This document shows positions 19,689 to 31,625 of a stretch of 64,000 nt of DNA, in pieces. The position numbers and the translations under genes are program-made. Numbering within the stretch: the first letter of the stretch is position 1; every line of letters starts with the position of its first letter. The stretch is from Bimuria novae-zelandiae CBS 107.79 (Eukaryota > Ascomycota > Dothideomycetes > Pleosporales > Didymosphaeriaceae). Where the stretch lies: assembly GCA_010015655.1 (NCBI GenBank), contig ML976668.1:879734-943733 (forward strand), given 5' to 3'. A model generated the notes under the pieces. It did no database searches, was not told where the DNA came from, and worked only from the letters and a program-made list of their open reading frames with translations.

Positions 19689-21394
19689 CATAGAGGGACA
19701 CTGCGGGATCAATGTTGGGCACGTGCGAGTGAGAGCGCAATCTTATTTGTGATACGGTATTTTGTGAATATCGCTGGGAACAGGATAGATGGCAGATTGC
19801 TCAGTACTCCCTAATTACTATATAATGCTAATTAAGAAACAATGCCAGAATAACCTTGATACTTCGCTTGTGAAAGACCAGACAGCCAAAAAGGTAATTG
19901 CCGCTAAGCAGGTTTTCCAATGTTAGCCACCGCCGCACTACAATTGGACAAGATAGTAGACTGCGGCTGGTGTTGGCGTACGGTCCGCTCTTGGCATACC
20001 GTGTTTTATCAGATGACGCACGGCCATCACTTGGCGCACGCTCACCGCCAAATTTTCGACTTCTTCACCCCCTCATAACTACACCAATATGGACCCAATT
20101 GAGGCTACGTTAGAGTCGCTGAAATCGCTAAATCCTGGAGAAACACCTAATTACACTGTAGTTGCGAAAAAGTATGGTTGTAATTGAACAACGCTGTCAA
20201 AGCGCCACCGCGGGGTTTAAGGCACCTCTGCTCAGCGAATTAATAATATGCGCCTCCTTAACACCACGCAAGAGAAAGCTCTTGTAACTTATATTAATAA
20301 CTTTTGCCAACAAGGTCTACCGCCTACAAGACAAATAATATAGAATTTTACTTTAGAAATAGCTGGAAGAACTGCTGGAAAATACTAGGTTAACTGCTTT
20401 ATTACTTAATATTATATTAACCTTATATCACATTAGAGCTCTGGTATAGACGTGTCACAGTATAAAGCTAATTTAGTATTTAAATACAACCTCTACTTTA
20501 AGCTTTTGGCGCAGAAGATTAGACAGTATAATATAGAACCGCAATATATATATATAATATAAACAAAAAAGGCTTTTTAATTAAGGTATTATTAAAGATA
20601 AAGCGCATCTTCTCCCGCTGAAGATATAAGAATGGCATAGTAAAGCAAGTTATACAAAATAGTAATAAAAAGTGGATAATAATAATTATATATATTTGCG
20701 CTAACAGTAGTACTTTTATACTAACCTTAATTTACTAGGCTGTTTCTAGTAATATACAGGACTTATAGCTTTAAAATTTTAACTTATAAAAATATAACTA
20801 TTTCTTTACTTTCTTAGCTAGTAAATAGACAAATAATAAGATTAGTATATAATAGCTAAAGTAAGTTTTTAATTATAAAATAAAAGTAAAAGTGTATTAC
20901 TTTTAGTACTTTTTTATTCTTAATAGCTACAGCTTTTTCATAATAATAAAATTTATTAAGTATTATAATAAAAATTAAATTCTCCTAACTATTTTTTTTA
21001 TACTACTTATACTCTTTAGCTACTTAATATTTGCCTCTTTAAGTCTTTCTTTAGTATATACTCCACCGAGCTCTTAGACTTTATATATAGCTATTAAAGC
21101 TTTACTTTTATTATAAAGCACGACTTCTTCTGTATATTCTATCACGTCTAAAATATAGCGTTTAAATATAAGATAATTATTAAGTCCTTTAAGGTTACTA
21201 GCCTCTTACTATTAAACGCAGAGGTAGTGTTACAAAAGTTTTAAAAGGCGGAAGCAGAGAGGCCATTATCCTCTTATCAGATTAGAAGGGTAATCTTGAT
21301 AAGATAAAAAGATAAGAATTAATTAAGATTAATTGTCTGTGTGTAAGAGACGAGGGACTCTGCCTTTTATCTTTGAGTTGCGCGCCTAAATATT

Positions 21395-21523
21395 CCTTGC
21401 TTTATCCCTTGCGTGATTTCTTGCTTTATTCCGTGCGTGATTCCTTGCTTTATTCCGTGCGTGATCCCTTGCTTTATTCCTTACGTGATCCCTTGCTTCA
21501 TTCCTTGCGTGATCCCTTGCTTG
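21395..21523. repeat. About five tandem 24-bp units
   Basis: The unit is close to CTTGCTTTATTCCGTGCGTG plus four bases, repeated about 5.4 times with a few substitutions. It lies in a GC-normal block inside an otherwise AT-rich, RIP-mutated transposase gene, so it arrived or expanded after RIP, or escaped it. Confidence 0.8.
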
Positions 21524-21531
21524 TTAAGCGA

Positions 21532-21690
21532 GGGCGGAATGCAAGGGTGTAAGTGCGCCAGCCTCCTTGCAGATGCAAAGGACCATGTGATCGGACACAC
21601 CCCCTCAGTGTGGGCGGAATGTAAGGGTGGAATGTAAGGACGTAAGTGCGCCAGCCTCCTTGCACATGCAAAGGCCATGTAATCGGACAC
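21532..21690. repeat. Direct duplication of about 70 bp
   Basis: Two copies, 21532-21599 and 21612-21690, share GGGCGGAATG, TAAGTGCGCCAGCCTCCTTG and the ending ATCGGACAC. The second copy has an extra 11-bp GGTGGAATGTA-type segment. It sits directly after the 24-bp tandem array and belongs to the same inserted block. Confidence 0.8.
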
Positions 21691-22554
21691 CTCTAAAAGC
21701 AGCTTATTAGTACTCAGCGCTTTAGATTAGAGAAAGCTAGTGCGCTTACTGTATAAGGTTGTTAAAAATACTTATTTTAAATACTTACAGTAGCTCTCTT
21801 AGATAATTTATTATATAGCTATACAGAAGCAGCTTCTCTAGTATAAAAATAACCGCCTTAAAGAAGCTCTTATTAATAAAAGAAAGCGGCAATAGCATAG
21901 CAAGCCTTTGCTACTTAAAGCACTACTAGAGCATAATAAAGGCGCTGTTCTCTGGTCGCCCGCCAAAGTCCAAGACACCTAAGATAGGCAGGCGCAGAAG
22001 GATGCTAATAAGCAGTTGCAACAACAATAAAAGGAGGAGAAACTTGCTCTACAAAAGCAGTAGAAAGAACAGAAACAAGCTATACTTAAGAAGAGAAAGT
22101 ATATAAGGCTTGCCGCCAAAGAAACCCGCCTCTAGGAGCAGTGTAGCAAGGCTGCTGCGCGTAAAGAAGCACATATTGCACATAAGGCCAAAAAATAACT
22201 CTAAAACAATATATAATTATCCTAAAAGGGTACAAGATGTTAGCTAATTGCTTTCGCTACTCTATCTTGTCTATATAAAGCGCCTAATATTACTAAGGTC
22301 AATTTCTCTTCTATTGTTAATAAGGAGCCTACACCCGGCCCTAGCACGCGCACAAGAAATATACGCCTCCCACAGAGGTTTCACATGTAAATTATTATGA
22401 GCAACCAATTCTTTAAGCTCTATAGACCTCTCCACTAGAAAATCTCGCGATAATAGCTCTTATATAGAGCTCTACAGCCTTAAAAGCAGTGGGTGTGGGT
22501 ATCCGGAAATCGTGCGCCAAGTGATGCCCGTGCGTCATCTGATAAAACACGGTA

Positions 22555-23100
22555 CCGTAGCTTGGCAGTCGGCGCGCCGCGTCACCAAACACGCCACCCC
22601 ACTATGCAATACCTCAACTTTAACGCGCTGCATCTCCACCAATTATGGACCCGATTACAGCCGCGATAGAAGCATTTGAATCACAGAGACCAGGAGAATT
22701 ATTCTTATATCAAAAAATTATAAAAGAATTTAGTGTTATACAATCTACCCTAACGCGCCAGCATAAGCGCTTTATCGGCCAGCAGCAGGTTCCTATACAA
22801 TATAGCCAAAATCTTAACCAATAATAAGAACAGGAGCTTCTATAATATATTAAGCGCCTTACTAAATATGGCCTTTCTCTTATATAGCAAATAATATAGA
22901 CCTTTGCCTCTATAGTAGCTAAAAGGAATATTAGCTTATTATAAATTAATTACTTTGTCCGGCGTCACACTAAATCCCTTATATTATAATAGATAATTAG
23001 TATTAATAGTAATTACTATAAAGCTAATATTCTAGCTAAATATAAGCACTACTTTTAGCTTCTATAGTAAAAAATTAAGCAGTATTAGATTAAGACTTAG
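22555..23100 (+). mobile_element. Fot1-like transposon, 5' part only, cut by the Gypsy element
   Basis: This begins right after the TA that ends the previous element. An ATG at 22645 starts MDPITAAIEAFESQRPGELF then LYQKIIKEF, a second Fot1-type transposase N terminus of a different subfamily. It continues with stops through KYGLSL and a YK(H)YF-type segment to KIKQY at about 23090. At 23101 the Gypsy LTR begins. The rest of the transposase does not resume on the far side of the Gypsy element, and its left terminal repeat was not recognised. Confidence 0.75.
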
Positions 23101-23273
23101 TGTAAAAAGCGCCCTGACTACGGGCGACTCAGTCTATCCACAGTACTAAGGCGATCCCTTAGAGAGGGAAGAGAAGGGCTGCGGCGAGGGAAGTAGATAG
23201 GCGGAAGGCCCGGATAGCGCCGGTCTAGAGCGGACTAGGGCCGTTAAGGGCCCTCGACCTACGACTCGTGATA
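23101..23273 (-). repeat. Gypsy 3' LTR (173 bp)
   Basis: On the plus strand it starts TGTAAAAAGCG and ends CTCGTGATA. It matches 31626-31798 almost base for base; the few differences are transitions of the RIP type. Confidence 0.9.
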
Positions 23274-23428
23274 AAGGCTCTTTTCTTTAAGGGTCTCGAC
23301 CGCGAGAATAAGTACGTAATAACTAGCCTAATTACACCACCCCCTGCACTAATTCGTGGGACACTTTCTGATGAGTCAGCACCCCGCACTTAACACCAAA
23401 TCTCGCCATTGTCGACGTCCATAACACC

Positions 23429-24660
23429 ATGAAATTACGTTCAAATAAGACGATTGATAGCTCGTTAGAAAGGCCTCGTACGCCTGTACAAGATACCGTC
23501 CTTAAAGAGCCTGATACAGAGGAGCGTTCACGATTTTTTGAGGCTATACAGCATAACAACAATATTACCCCTTTCCGCGATATCTGTGCCCAGCATGGCA
23601 TAGGAAAGTCTACAGGCTATCGCTGGATGAAGGAGTTTAAGAAATACAACGATTGTCGACGCGTACGCAAGCGTAAGAGCCAGGAAAAACATACAAAGCT
23701 TGGGCATCCATGGCGTGTAGATGAGTCGACGCTCAGAGCTTTGATGGACGACGCCACAAACCCCGTCAGAGACAAGCCCTTAGGCGTACAGATCCGTACG
23801 AACGATATACCACTTACCAAGCGTGCCTTAGAGCACAATCTCCGTACAAGGATCCATGCTGGCGTCTATAAACAAGCCTACACANNNNNNNNNNNNNNNN
23901 NNNNNNNNNNNNNNNNNNNNNNNNNNNNNNNNNNNNNNNNNNNNNNNNNNNNNNNNNNNNNNNNNNNNNNNNNNNNNNNNNNNNNNNNNNNNNNNNNNNN
24001 NNNNNNNNNNNNNNNNNNNNNNNNNNNNNNNNNNNNNNNNNNNNNNNNNNNNNNNNNNNNNNNNNNNNNNNNNNNNNNNNNNNNNNNNNNNNNNNNNNNN
24101 NNNNNNNNNNNNNNNNNNNNNNNNNNNNNNNNNNNNNNNNNNNNNNNNNNNNNNNNNNNNNNNNNNNNNNNNNNNNNNNNNNNNNNNNNNNNNNNNNNNN
24201 NNNNNNNNNNNNNNNNNNNNNNNNNNNNNNNNNNNNNNNNNNNNNNNNNNNNNNNNNNNNNNNNNNNNNNNNNNNNNNNNNNNNNNNNNNNNNNNNNNNN
24301 NNNNNNNNNNNNNNNNNNNNNNNNNNNNNNNNNNNNNNNNNNNNNNNNNNNNNNNNNNNNNNNNNNNNNNNNNNNNNNNNNNNNNNNNNNNNNNNNNNNN
24401 NNNNNNNNNNNNNNNNNNNNNNNNNNNNNNNNNNNNNNNNNNNNNNNNNNNNNNNNNNNNNNNNNNNNNNNNNNNNNNNNNNNNNNNNNNNNNNNNNNNN
24501 NNNNNNNNNNNNNNNNNNNNNNNNNNNNNNNNNNNNNNNNNNNNAAGAATAGGCTATGATTACGCTCACAGAAATACGTAGGTTGATATCTGAGATGCCA
24601 TCTCGGTGCAAGCAACTAGCGACCAACGGCGGTGAGGCTATTCGCTCAGAACACTGGTAA
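23429..24660 (+). pseudogene. Tc1/mariner transposase with a premature stop and an assembly gap
   Basis: The N-terminal part is intact: MKLRSNKTIDSSLERPRTPV, then EERSRFFEAIQHNNNITPFR and the helix-turn-helix DICAQHGIGKSTGYRWMKEF. The C-terminal part reads E, stop (24550-24552), AMITLTEIRRLISEMPSRCK and QLATNGGEAIRSEHW, the usual Tc1 end. The stop stands where a Trp is normal (TGG to TAG), a single RIP-type change. The DDE core lies in the gap at 23885-24544, so its integrity is unknown. As assembled, the two parts are not in the same frame, which may only mean the gap length is wrong. Confidence 0.8.
23885..24544. other. Assembly gap (660 N) in the Tc1 transposase
   Basis: This run of N removes the catalytic core of the transposase. 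Such a gap is expected where many near-identical transposon copies exist, so it hints at a multi-copy, recently active family. Confidence 0.95.
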
Positions 24661-24847
24661 ATCACCAAAAAAAATTGTACAAGATTCTTACGCATATACA
24701 AATTACTATATAAACTAAAATCTGCGCTTTATTCTGATGTATGTGGCTGGTCGCAGCGCTAAATAAATCGTGGTGTTAAGACTAATGGCCAGTGCTGCTT
24801 ACCTCAGCGCGGAGTGTCCCAAGAATTAGTGCAGGGGGTGGTGATTA

Positions 24848-25120
24848 GGCCTTGCGTATTACGTAAGCTAATAACGTAAGCTAAATCTTAGGCTTACACT
24901 AAGGCCTAAAACCCTTATTCTTACTTTCTACTCGGCGGCTTACCTTATCCCGGAGGCTCCCTAACCCGTAAGTACGACCTAGCTAATCTATGGCAGTCTA
25001 GGGTGCCTAACCCTAGATGCCCCCTATTTTAGTACCTAGTCGCTCCAAATTTGGGGGTTGTAAAGGTAGACTAACCCGGTGCAGGCCTGCTAAGTCGTCC
25101 CTATACTTATTACTTCTCTA
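24848..25120. other. Untranslated-type 3' region of the Gypsy element
   Basis: No protein motif in either strand. It lies between the nested Tc1 element and the antisense reading frame. Confidence 0.4.
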
Positions 25121-26165
25121 CCGCCCTCTTCAGCAACCTTTAGACTTTATCTAGACATACCTATGCTATTTAGCACTATAAGTACCGCAAACGCTATTCT
25201 TAAGGCCCTAGTTAATAAGGCGCGTGCGAGCGCGATTAGTACTATTAACTTATACTATACCTACCTTCCTATTATCCTAGACAGCCTTAAGCAGTCCAAT
25301 TATAAGAAGATAAAACTCTACTAGTTTTAGATTAAGGAGATGCGTCGTGTCTAGTCTAGGGTAGTGTATGTTAATCTTAGCCTAATAGATTTAGAGGACT
25401 ATAATTCGATCTACCGCTGCGATGCCTGCTATAGCGGTAGTAAGGATTATTAGTAGGTAAGTTAGCGCTTTAAGGGTTATATAGGGGTTTCGAGGCTAAT
25501 TAGTAGCAGATACCTAAAGATAATTTAGAGAACGTGTTAAGTGCCCTAATTACCCTTATGCCGCACTTAAGCCAAATCGATGCATATATATACGACGAGA
25601 TCGACCTCTCTAAATTAGATAAGGTATTAGTAAAGGCTACCGCGCAGGTACTAGAGACAGAATAGAGTAATATTATTATATAAGTGTTATCTAGTGTAGT
25701 TAAGGGTTATCTAGACTAAGTCGCATAGGGCCACCGGATCCAAATTCTGCGGAAACCTGTTAACCCCCTACTACTCGGGTTATGACACCTGGCCTCCTAA
25801 GGAGATTATTCCAGTAGTAGGCCTCTCTATTAAGGAGAAGCAAAAGAGGAAAGCTTTTACTATAGAAGGGAGTGGTCTAACCTTCTTAGTTACTACTAGT
25901 GCTCTTACCCCTAGGCGTAAGAAGGTTGCTCTTAAGTTAATAAGGGTCCTTAACCCTAATCTTGGGCTATTAATACTAATTTAGGGTAGTTAGCGTTTAA
26001 GGCTAGTATCTTAGCTACGCTAGACTTCCTCGCGGAGGAAGTAAAGAAGAAGATTAAGAGTAAGGGTAGTTAGGAGACTTTTTAGTAAGCCTACGAGTCT
26101 AAGCGCCTAACTAATTAAGAGGGTTATCTAGTACGATCTAGGGATTCCTGCCCCTATTAATAGTG
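25120..26165 (+). pseudogene. Antisense accessory reading frame in the Gypsy 3' region
   Basis: Opposite to gag-pol, the plus strand carries long protein-like stretches split by TAG/TAA. Examples are AILKALVNKARASAISTINL, TYLPIILDSLKQSNYKKIKL, LIDLEDYNSIYRCDACYSGS, HLSQIDAYIYDEIDLSKLDK and VVGLSIKEKQKRKAFTIEGS. The amino-acid composition is normal and the stops are of RIP type, so it was probably a real frame of over 300 residues. I recognise no domain. Antisense frames in LTR elements are known in plants. It could also be a captured host gene fragment. Confidence 0.5.
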
Positions 26166-26429
26166 TCCGGATTTTATTTACGTTCTATACCCTTAGGCAG
26201 TTTTAATTAGGTTTTAGTTAGCTATAATCGCGTTAGGTACGGTCCAAATAGGCTTGTGAGCCTCTGTTAGGCCCCGAGAGGCGTGAATAGGCCTAGATAG
26301 CTTGTTCTAGTCTTTAGTCTATTTAAGAATCCTTTGCCTTGTTTATTCTAGTATTTCGTAGCCTATAAAGTGTACTCTCTAGGGTAATCTATTACTAATT
26401 ACTATCGAGTGCTGTCTTCCTCCTTCTCT

Positions 26430-29400
26430 AGGGGGGCGACCCCGCCTCTTAGGCTCTTGTCTAGGGCGACCTTTAGTCTTCTTGTCTAAGCCCTTTAGGA
26501 ACTGCTTTATCGCCCCTTTAGAGATCTCCTCTATAGATAACTACTGGTTCTTATCGCTATCGTATCCTTTCCACTTAACTTTATACAGCCATTCTCCGTC
26601 CTAGAGTACCCTAGATCTAATTCCTTTAATTAGGTATATATCCTCCCCTACTTATGGTATAATAACCTTAGGCGGGCTTTGCTCTTGTTGTAGTAGTCCT
26701 TTTAGGGCTGCCTAGTTTAGGAGAGATATATAGAACACTAGGTAAATGTTAAAGTCCTTTAGCAGCTCTAGCTTATATGCCTGTTAATTAATCCGCTATT
26801 TTACCCTATAGGGACCCTAGGACTTGTAGTTAAGTTTCTTTTTAGGCCTAGTTAACCGTATGTTGCGGGCGTCGAGGTATACCATGTCCCCTACTATAAA
26901 GGTTTGGGCCTTATGCTTCCTATTATACCACGTCGCCTGGTACGCCTGTGCCCTAAGGATCGCTTAGGTTATCTAGGCCCTAGTCTAGGCTAGAACTACT
27001 ACTCTGGCCCTTACTATAGGTACCGACCCGCGCAGCTGTACTTCTCGGGGCAGGCCTACTATTAGTAGATTTAGGCCGTATACTATAATAAATGGCGATA
27101 CTCCTGTAGAGCTATAGATGCTATTATTATACGAATATTCTGCTTTGAATAAAAGGTCCGCCTAATTAGATTGTTCGTAGTTATAGAACACTTAAAGGTA
27201 CTATTTAAGTGTTTAGTTCTATCGTTCTGTCTGTCCGTCTGTCTGCGGGTAGAAGGCAGTAGAGAGGAGTTACTTAGTTCTTAAATATTAAGTAAAGGTG
27301 CTCTAATAAGCTAATATAAATAGGCTACCTCTGTCTATAACTATTAACTTTAGAGGGCCGTGTAGGCGCAGAACCTCTCTCCTAAAGACCTTAGCTAGCT
27401 TTACTACCTTTAGGTCCTTTCGCGTGGGGATGTAGTGTGCCATCTTAGAAAACTAGTTAATAACTACTAGGATGCTATTATAACGATAGGCTCTAGATTT
27501 ACTCTTAGGTAGATTTATTATTATGTCTATAGCGATGTCCTCCTAGATACCCCTTAGAACTAGTAGGCTATTAAGTTAGCTATACGTCGCGTATTAGACA
27601 GGTTTCGCCCTAGAGCACGCTTAACAGGTCCAGACGTAGTTCTTTACGTATTATTAGATACTAGGCTACTAGAACTCTTGCAGCACTAGCTCTAAGATCC
27701 TAATAAAGCTAAAATAGCCCGCGAGGGGGTTATTATGGCATTATTAAAGGATATATACCCTCGCTAGAGGTGGCACGTATAGCCTATTCTCGTACTGTAA
27801 TAGGTTGGCCGGTCCAATTATCCAGCGCTTTAGCCATTCCGGCTTTGCCATCTCTGGCCCTTAGAGGTACTAGAGGATTCGTTCTATAGTTTCGTCCCCC
27901 TAGCTATTTCTCTTTAATAGCTCCACTATAGGGTAAGCGCTTGCTAAATTGTTTACCGCCGCCTCCTTAGTCGCTAACATTTTAGGTCTAGCGACCCTCG
28001 TCGCTGCCACTAGTCTAGGGCTTCCTGCCTACTTTAGTAGCTATAGGCTGCCTACCACGCCTGCTTTGTCTAAAGCGTCGCCTTTTAGCTATAACTTATA
28101 CTATAGGGCCTCGAGAAGTCTCTACTAGGAACTACCTATCCTGCCTAAGCTTGTTTCCTCCTCTAACTTGTAGTCGGGTTTCCGCGATAGTCTATTAGCA
28201 GGATTTATTCTTCCTAAATAGTGTTTAATTTTAAAATTAAACGTCGCGAGCTATTCGGCCCACCTTGCCTACTATCTAGTTAGGACTTTTATAAATATAA
28301 ACCCTTGCAGGTTAGCATAATTAGTTAAAAGCTTAACCTTCTCGCTAACACCCTCTAGGTAGTGTCGCTAATGCTTAAAAGCTTTAATAATTGCTAGCAA
28401 CTTACTATTATGCGTATTATAGTTTTGTTCTGCCTGGTTTATCTTGCGCGAATAAAAAGTAACTAGGTGCTATTATAGCTTCCTATGTTTATCTAGTTGC
28501 AGTTAGCTTAAGATACCCAAAATCGCGAAACCTAAAGCGTTAGTTTCCACTTTTAAGGGTCTTCTAGGGTTAAAGTGGGCTAGTAAGGGCCCTCGCATAA
28601 AGCTTTCTTTTAGCTAGTAAAAGGAGGCCTTAGCCTGCTTTAGTAGGCTTATTATAACTAATTCCTTAAGTCTCTATCGCTATCTACCCTTAGTGGCTCC
28701 CTCTAGCCTTCTCGTTAGGGCGTGAAGGGGTGCCGCCACTTAAGAGAATCCTTCTATAAACCTTTAATAGTAGTTAGTAAAGCTAAAGAAGATCCTAACT
28801 ACTCGGACTAAGTTTAGTTTAGGCTAATTTTTTATAGAGGCGACGCGGTCCTCCTCTATCTCTACGCCGTCTAGGAATACTATAAAGCCTAGGTATCCCA
28901 CCTTGCGTATGTAGAATTCGCATTTAGACAGTTTGGCGTATAGCTGGCGTTTAATAAAGCGTTCTAGCACTATTTAAACGTACTAGATGTGTTCCTCCTT
29001 CGTCTTAGAGTAGATAAGGATATTATCGAGGTACACAATATAGCAGATGTCGAGAAGGTCTAATAGTATATCGTTAATATAGCTTTAGAAGGTCGCAGGC
29101 GCGTTTATTAAGCTAAAAGGTATTACTATATATTCGTACTATCTATATCTTATTTAAAAGGCCGTCTTCTATTTATCTCCTGCCCTAATTCGGACGCGGT
29201 GGTAGGCGTCCCTTAGGTCTAGTTTAGTATAGATCTAGGCATCCCCTAGTTGGTTAAGGGATTCTTATATTAAGGGAAGTAGGTATTAGTTCTTTATTAT
29301 AACTACATTTAGTCCCCTATAGTTAACGCAGAGGCGGAGGCATCTATCCTTTTTCTTTATAAAAAGGATTAGTGCCCTGGCGCTCGATCGCGATAGTTAA

Positions 29401-31500
29401 ATAAAGCCCTGTTTAAAGTTTTTCTAGATATAGTCGCGCAGAACTGCCGACTCTAACTCTAATAGACTATAGAGTAGTCTAAAAGGCACTTTCTTGCCTT
29501 CCTTAATATTAATCTTTATCTCGTGGGGGCCATGGTTGGCAAGAATGCTCGTGGCTTCTTTAGAGAAGGCTTCCTCCCACCGTCCCTAGTATTCTTTAGG
29601 TAGCGTCCCAGGTGGGCCTCCTAATGTGTCCTTTAGGGTGGCATATATAATAAAATAGTTATTTACTATGTCTTTAGCCGTGCTAGCGAATTCTTCTACT
29701 AATTTAGTAAAGATTTTAGTCTATTTACGCTTCCTATGGGCGAAGCGGATAGTCTTATTATAGAAGTTTATAATAGGGTTCTATTCTGCTAGCCAGGGCA
29801 TTCCTAGGACTATGTCAAATCTACTAATATTACTAACTATAAATAGGCAACTACCGCTCTTGGTTTTACCGCGACTATCTATAATAGTGTAGGGGAGCTT
29901 CGCCTGGCCTAGAACGCCCAAGTCTTGTCCGTTTAGCGCCACGTAGCGTTTACCATTTATTATCGTCACCGTAACCCTTAACCGCTTTATTAGATTGCTA
30001 CTAACGAAATTTACTTTAGCTCCGTAGTCTACTAGGGCTTTAATCTATTATTAGTTGCCCTCGTGCTATACTTCACTATCTAGCGCGATTAGTAAGCCAC
30101 TACTTCTATCCCTAGGGGTCCTTGCGGCTGCAACTAGTTATTATTAACCCTTATTATAGTTAATCTTGCCTGTAGACTATTAGGCCTCCTAGTCTATAGC
30201 TTGTCTTTCCCCGCCTTAGCCTTATACTTTAAACAGGACGCCTTATAATGGCCTAGTTCGTGGTAGTAAAAGCATTAGTCCTTATCCTTGTCCTCTACTG
30301 CCTAAGCCTTCTTCTTACTGTCCTTATCGCGATAGTCGCTATCGTGGCGTCTCTAGTATAGTCTTGTGTTATTTAACCTAGATCGCTTTCGATCGCGCCT
30401 TTCGTTAGCTAGCTTATTAAGGAAGTTGTTATTAACATCGTGTGTGTGTTATTTCTTTAACTTATAAGGTTTTAACGCTTGCTAATACATATTTACCTTT
30501 ACTTTTAAGTAAGAGAGGCTCTTCTATTCGCGTGGCTGCTATTTAAGGCGTTCTTAGATTTTTTTATTTAGTGCCGTATAGAAGTTATTAATATAGTCTT
30601 TATTATTATTATCTAAGGCCTTCTCTAGGTCGCATTCCTCTTATTAGTCCTTAAGGTAGTTAAGGAGTTCTATAGGGGTCTTCTTGCCTTATTTAGCTGC
30701 CTTAATCCTTCGGCAAGCGGCACTCTTTCGCTCCTAGGCTAATCTTAGGGAGTCTACTATAGTCTACTATAGAAGGTCCTAGGTGACTTTCCTGTGTCGC
30801 TTCCGCTTTGGGATCTTGGCGACTGTTTGGTTCTAGTAGTTACGTTGTGTATTTTCTAAGTATCTTACTACGAACCTAACCTGCGCTTTATTAGTTTTAA
30901 GGGCAGGTAAGAAGTTAATATAGTCCTTATAGGCCCTTTTCTATAAGTTTAGTTCCTTGCAACCCCTGCCCTTAAATTAAGGGGATTTTAGTGGCTTTAG
31001 TAGCTGTGCGTCCAGGGCAGTAGCCACTGTTTAGATCTAATATTCTTTATTATAGCTAGTGCAGGCCTGGCCTTACCTATCTTTTTTCCGCGGGCGTCGG
31101 ATGCTTCCAGAGGCCCTAGATTAGTCTTAACTAGTATTATCTAAGCTTAAGGACGCGTTCTCTATTAAGCTATTACTTAATAGGTTATTACTTATGTCTT
31201 TAGCCTCGTCCGGGTTGCCGTGACCCTCCTCGGGCTCCAGGGAGTTATCGGAGATGCTAGTAGTTATTATCTTGTTCTTAACTAGGGTCTTGCCTTTAGA
31301 TTAGTAACGTTCTACTATTAAGGAGGCCTCTAGTTCCTAAATACGTTATTAGAGCTATAGCACGCCTAGGCGTTCTTAGAGGGTAACTTCCTTTAATTAT
31401 TAGTTATTATTACCGCCTATAATAGTAGGGGGGTCTTCCTCTAGGTCTGCAAGTGTTATTAGGTCTTTTATAGGCGTTATAACTATTAAAGGCTCTTATT
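26430..31500 (-). pseudogene. Gypsy gag-pol pseudogene
   Basis: Reading on the minus strand from right to left, a gag zinc knuckle appears at about 30240-30290 (CFYYHELGHYKASC, the second Cys mutated). Protease-fold text follows at 29781-29969 (KRYVALNGQDLGVLGQAKLP and FDIVLGMPWL). The RT has [20 protein letters not shown] (about 29310-29390) and YLDNILIYSKTKEEH (about 29030), where the catalytic YxDD reads YLDN, a G-to-A change. The integrase H2C2 region is at about 27700 (CHNNPLAGYFSFIRILELV), and the chromodomain at about 26490-26620 (DGEWLYKVKWKGYDSDKNQ). The chromodomain makes it a chromovirus, a group that targets heterochromatin. It is heavily RIP-mutated and inactive. Confidence 0.85.
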
Positions 31501-31625
31501 TAGAGGGTCCTACGGGTAGTAACCTACTTTAAGGGTCTCTTGCTATTTTTAAGATCTAGCAGGTAACTCTTCGTGTCGATTCTATCGTATAGGTAAATTA
31601 GATATAAGGGGGTAAGGGATTGTAT

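Larger units (their letters stand above)
20089..22198 (+). pseudogene. Fot1-like transposase pseudogene
   Basis: It reads MDPIEATLESLKSLNPGETP then NYTVVAKKYG, the classic Fot1 N-terminal HTH, followed by QEKALVTYINNFCQQGLPPT. Then comes QYNIEPQYIYNI, whose next codon is a stop; the family has NMDEKGF here, so the first catalytic Asp region is lost. Downstream LIYQAVSSNIQDL and, near the end, GAVLWSPAKVQDT and a Lys/Gln/Glu-rich tail (KEEKLALQKQ, RKEAHIAHKAKK) are typical of the family. Stops are mostly TAA/TAG at former Gln/Trp codons. It is inactive. Confidence 0.85.
19999..22552 (+). mobile_element. Fot1-like Tc1-mariner DNA transposon, RIP-degraded, with an inner insertion
   Basis: About 41-bp terminal inverted repeats start CCGTGTTTTATCAGATGACG at 19999 and appear inverted, ending at 22552, with one internal mismatch. 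TA flanks both ends (19997-19998 and 22553-22554). Outside the TA the flanks diverge, which fixes the boundaries. The transposase remnant is on the plus strand. A GC-normal block at about 21300-21690 with tandem repeats interrupts the degraded coding region. Confidence 0.9.
23335..24843 (+). mobile_element. Tc1/mariner-type DNA transposon nested in the Gypsy 3' region
   Basis: About 31-bp terminal inverted repeats with one mismatch start CACCACCCCCTGCACTAATT at both ends. ATTA flanks both sides (23331-23334 and 24844-24847); either a 4-bp duplication or a TA-centred one is possible. The element is GC-normal, unlike the Gypsy DNA around it, so it is younger than that RIP episode. Size is 1509 bp as assembled, but 660 bp of it is gap. 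Confidence 0.9.

Noticed and set aside
23814..24701. Minus-strand and extra plus-strand frames through the N gap at 23885-24544
   Set aside because: Same artefact; the plus-strand Tc1 transposase explains the locus.
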